From positions 1 to 25,318 of the forward strand of contig CAKPIA010000013.1 of assembly GCA_934162205.1 (NCBI GenBank): a DNA stretch of 25,318 nucleotides. The letters are read 5' to 3'. Positions 23,402 to 25,318 of this stretch are shown in pieces; the stretch's first letter is position 1, and every line of letters starts with the position of its first letter. A model generated the notes under the pieces. It ran no database searches. It was not told the DNA's origin and was given only the letters and a program-made list of their open reading frames with translations. Position numbers and translations under genes: made by a program. Origin of the DNA: an uncultured Clostridia bacterium (GTDB taxonomy: Bacteria; Bacillota; Clostridia; TANB77; CAG-508).

Positions 23402-25318
23402 TTAATAGTCAAAACCACATACGAACTGTGCTCCTGTGCTTGGGAAAATATAAGCATGATGTGATCTAGCTGCATTAACACCTCCATGTCGGCTATAATA
23501 AATCACAAAATCTTTCCAAGAAGACGTTTTTCTAGATGCATCATACCATATTAAATCATCTTGTCCACCATCTATAGACCAAACCGCAACCTTAGTTTCA
23601 TTGTTCATAACCTCACTTCCATATAGTCTTAGATTATAGGCATCATTCGTACCACCAACACCATTAATACAAGCTACATTACCACTAACTTTACTTTCCT
23701 GGTAACCACAATGTATAAGGATAAGTCTTCCATTTAATCCGCCGTTCATCAAGCAATATCCCACTCCATTCTGGGTAATTGTTGAACCTATAAACCTTGC
23801 ATAGCCATTACTTCTAACTAAAACCGCTACATCATTTGAATTACAAGTAATACTTCCTCCTGTAACATTTGACACTCCATCTCCATCTGTTACTAATCCA
23901 TATTGATCTGACGATATAGTTCCAGCAGACATATTAAATTTTCCCTGATTAAATACACATGTATGTGGATCTCCTCCAGTAAGACTAAATGTTCCTCCAG
24001 ACATATTTAATGTTCCATAATTTCTAGCAGCATATCCTCCATAACTCTTTATTGTTCCATTTAAGAAATATGCTGTACCATTATTTAATAATGCCCATCT
24101 TATATCTCCACCATCACTTGCATTTCCATTACTACTTATCGTTCCTCCATAAATTGAAACTGTACCATTATTTGTAAGTGGTGTTCCTGTATAACTTAAT
24201 GTTTTACCATTAAGATTTAAAGCTATATTCTTTCCAGCCGGAATTGTTACTGATTCATTAGTATTAGCTAATAATACTATTTCTGTCTGTACATTATTGG
24301 CCGCAACTGCATTAACAGCATTTCCTAGACTTGTAAAATATGTACCGCCAATTCTTGCCACAGCAGACGCCACATACACAGTACAAGATTTGGCTGCTGA
24401 TACATTTCCTGCATTATCTTTAGCATATATATAATATGTTCCTGCCGTTGTTACTGCTTGGGAGAAACTACTTGATGAACTTGATACCCATTGTCCTACT
24501 GTATTTACATAGTATCCTGCTATTCCACTTCCTCCTGTATCTGTTACATTACTTACTGTAATATATCCTGTATTTCCTGAAACAATTGTAAATGCTGAAC
24601 TTATATTTCCTATAGTTGGTGCTGTCGTATCCATATGAATATGTTGTGCGCCTGTCCATGCTCCTCTGTTGCCTGCATTATCTACTGCTCTAAATTTAGT
24701 ACCACATGAATGGTATCCGTCCCAAGGTATAAAATTAGAATTTGTCGTACTATTATAGCCACCATCTCCATCCCAATCAATTTCGTAATATGCAATACCA
24801 GATTGACTATCACTTGCTGATAATGTTAAATTGTAATTATTTTTCCAAGAGCATGTGTTAGCTCCTCCATTATAAGTTACAGTTACTGCTCCAGGGGCTG
24901 TTTTATCTATATTAGTTATGTTTAAAGTTCCTGCTCCTCCAATATTTGTTCCATCTGTATAAATATATGTTATTGTACAATTACTGCTTACTGTAAAAGC
25001 TTTTGAATATTCTGTACTACTTGTTGTTGGAGCTGTTCCATTTGTTGTGTATCTTGTTGTAAATCCACTCTTTGTTGGTAATGTTACTGTTACATTTCCA
25101 TTTGTCCATCCAGTTGGTGTATACGTAGCTCCACTTGCTGTTTCTACTGTTCCTGTTCCTTTTGTTGCTGTTGCTTGTTTTGTATTTCCTGCATTATCTT
25201 TTACTTCTACTGTTATCGTATGATTTGTTGTTTGTGTTAAGTTATCCCATTTATATGTTCCACTTGCTTGATATTCTGTCCAACTTCCACTATCTAATTT
25301 AAATCTATATCCTGCTAT
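23402..25318 (-). CDS. Large surface protein, Ig-like repeats plus beta-helix and GBS Bsp-like end (partial)
   Basis: Only the C-terminal 638 residues are in the window; the frame runs open through the right edge, so the in-frame ATG at 24634 is internal. Residues from the edge to about 318 hold Ig-like/bacterial surface repeats, each ending in a DNAGN motif (in VKDNAGNTK, AVDNAGNRG and AKDNAGNVS). About 320-535 is a Gly/Asn-rich repetitive section beginning RIGGTYFTSLGNAVNAV with GGTISSNG and SGGTFSLTGG-like rungs, consistent with a right-handed beta-helix. The last ~70 residues (VAVWSIDGGQDDLIWYDAS ... RHGG) resemble a GBS Bsp-like repeat, a cell-wall-associated domain. No LPXTG motif or C-terminal hydrophobic anchor is seen. 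The 5' part, signal peptide and total length are unknown. Confidence 0.88.
   Translation of the reverse strand: MAGYRFKLDSGSWTEYQASGTYKWDNLTQTTNHTITVEVKDNAGNTKQATATKGTGTVETASGATYTPTGWTNGNVTVTLPTKSGFTTRYTTNGTAPTTSSTEYSKAFTVSSNCTITYIYTDGTNIGGAGTLNITNIDKTAPGAVTVTYNGGANTCSWKNNYNLTLSASDSQSGIAYYEIDWDGDGGYNSTTNSNFIPWDGYHSCGTKFRAVDNAGNRGAWTGAQHIHMDTTAPTIGNISSAFTIVSGNTGYITVSNVTDTGGSGIAGYYVNTVGQWVSSSSSSFSQAVTTAGTYYIYAKDNAGNVSAAKSCTVYVASAVARIGGTYFTSLGNAVNAVAANNVQTEIVLLANTNESVTIPAGKNIALNLNGKTLSYTGTPLTNNGTVSIYGGTISSNGNASDGGDIRWALLNNGTAYFLNGTIKSYGGYAARNYGTLNMSGGTFSLTGGDPHTCVFNQGKFNMSAGTISSDQYGLVTDGDGVSNVTGGSITCNSNDVAVLVRSNGYARFIGSTITQNGVGYCLMNGGLNGRLILIHCGYQESKVSGNVACINGVGGTNDAYNLRLYGSEVMNNETKVAVWSIDGGQDDLIWYDASRKTSSWKDFVIYYSRHGGVNAARSHHAYIFPSTGAQFVCGFDY

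Overview
The window looks like a chromosomal segment from a low-GC, Gram-positive, fermentative anaerobe of the Clostridia type. The evidence is very AT-rich DNA, a dnaG-rpoD pair, a clostridial-type bifunctional AdhE, strong AAGGAGG-like ribosome binding sites, U-tract hairpin terminators, a sortase, and a large surface protein of Ig-like repeats. The genetic code appears standard: tryptophan is TGG throughout, and the 20 genes with a visible stop end in TAA or TAG, never TGA.

Layout. Bases 1-3431 (minus strand) hold an OmpR-type response regulator, its membrane histidine kinase, and a 337-residue membrane-anchored unknown with its own promoter and tandem terminators. Bases 3590-6715 (minus) hold dnaG followed closely by rpoD; the sigma factor has a long Lys/Glu-rich N-terminal extension. 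Bases 6840-7391 (plus) hold a self-contained transcription unit for a 148-residue orphan protein: consensus promoter, perfect ribosome binding site and a 20-bp perfect hairpin shared with the convergent adhE (7447-10059, minus). Bases 10245-11216 (minus) hold an M23 peptidase whose membrane anchor lies upstream of any ATG, GTG or TTG. After an AT-rich spacer come an XRE regulator (11535-11870) and a three-gene ABC-2 exporter (12000-14581), both plus strand and each followed by a near-identical terminator. An MFS transporter and tRNA-Gly(UCC) lie on the minus strand at 14641-16018. Divergent from them is a plus-strand pair: an FAD-dependent dehydrogenase and a nucleotidase-III-like HAD phosphatase (16154-18521).

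From 18569 to the right edge everything is on the minus strand: a NifS/IscS-type cysteine desulfurase, a patatin-like lipase, a WG-repeat membrane protein, a complete sortase (its N-terminal half has no ordinary start codon), and the C-terminal 638 residues of a large surface protein with Ig-like repeats, a beta-helix-like section and a GBS Bsp-like end.

The genes fall into themes of envelope sensing and remodelling (two-component system, M23 peptidase, sortase, surface protein, WG protein), replication and transcription housekeeping (dnaG, rpoD, tRNA), fermentation (adhE) and transport. I see no CRISPR array, insertion sequence, transposase or rRNA. The most notable observations are two membrane-associated envelope genes (M23 peptidase and sortase) that both appear to start at ATT behind a good Shine-Dalgarno, the compositionally odd orphan at 6906-7352, and the matching terminators that bracket the ABC operon.
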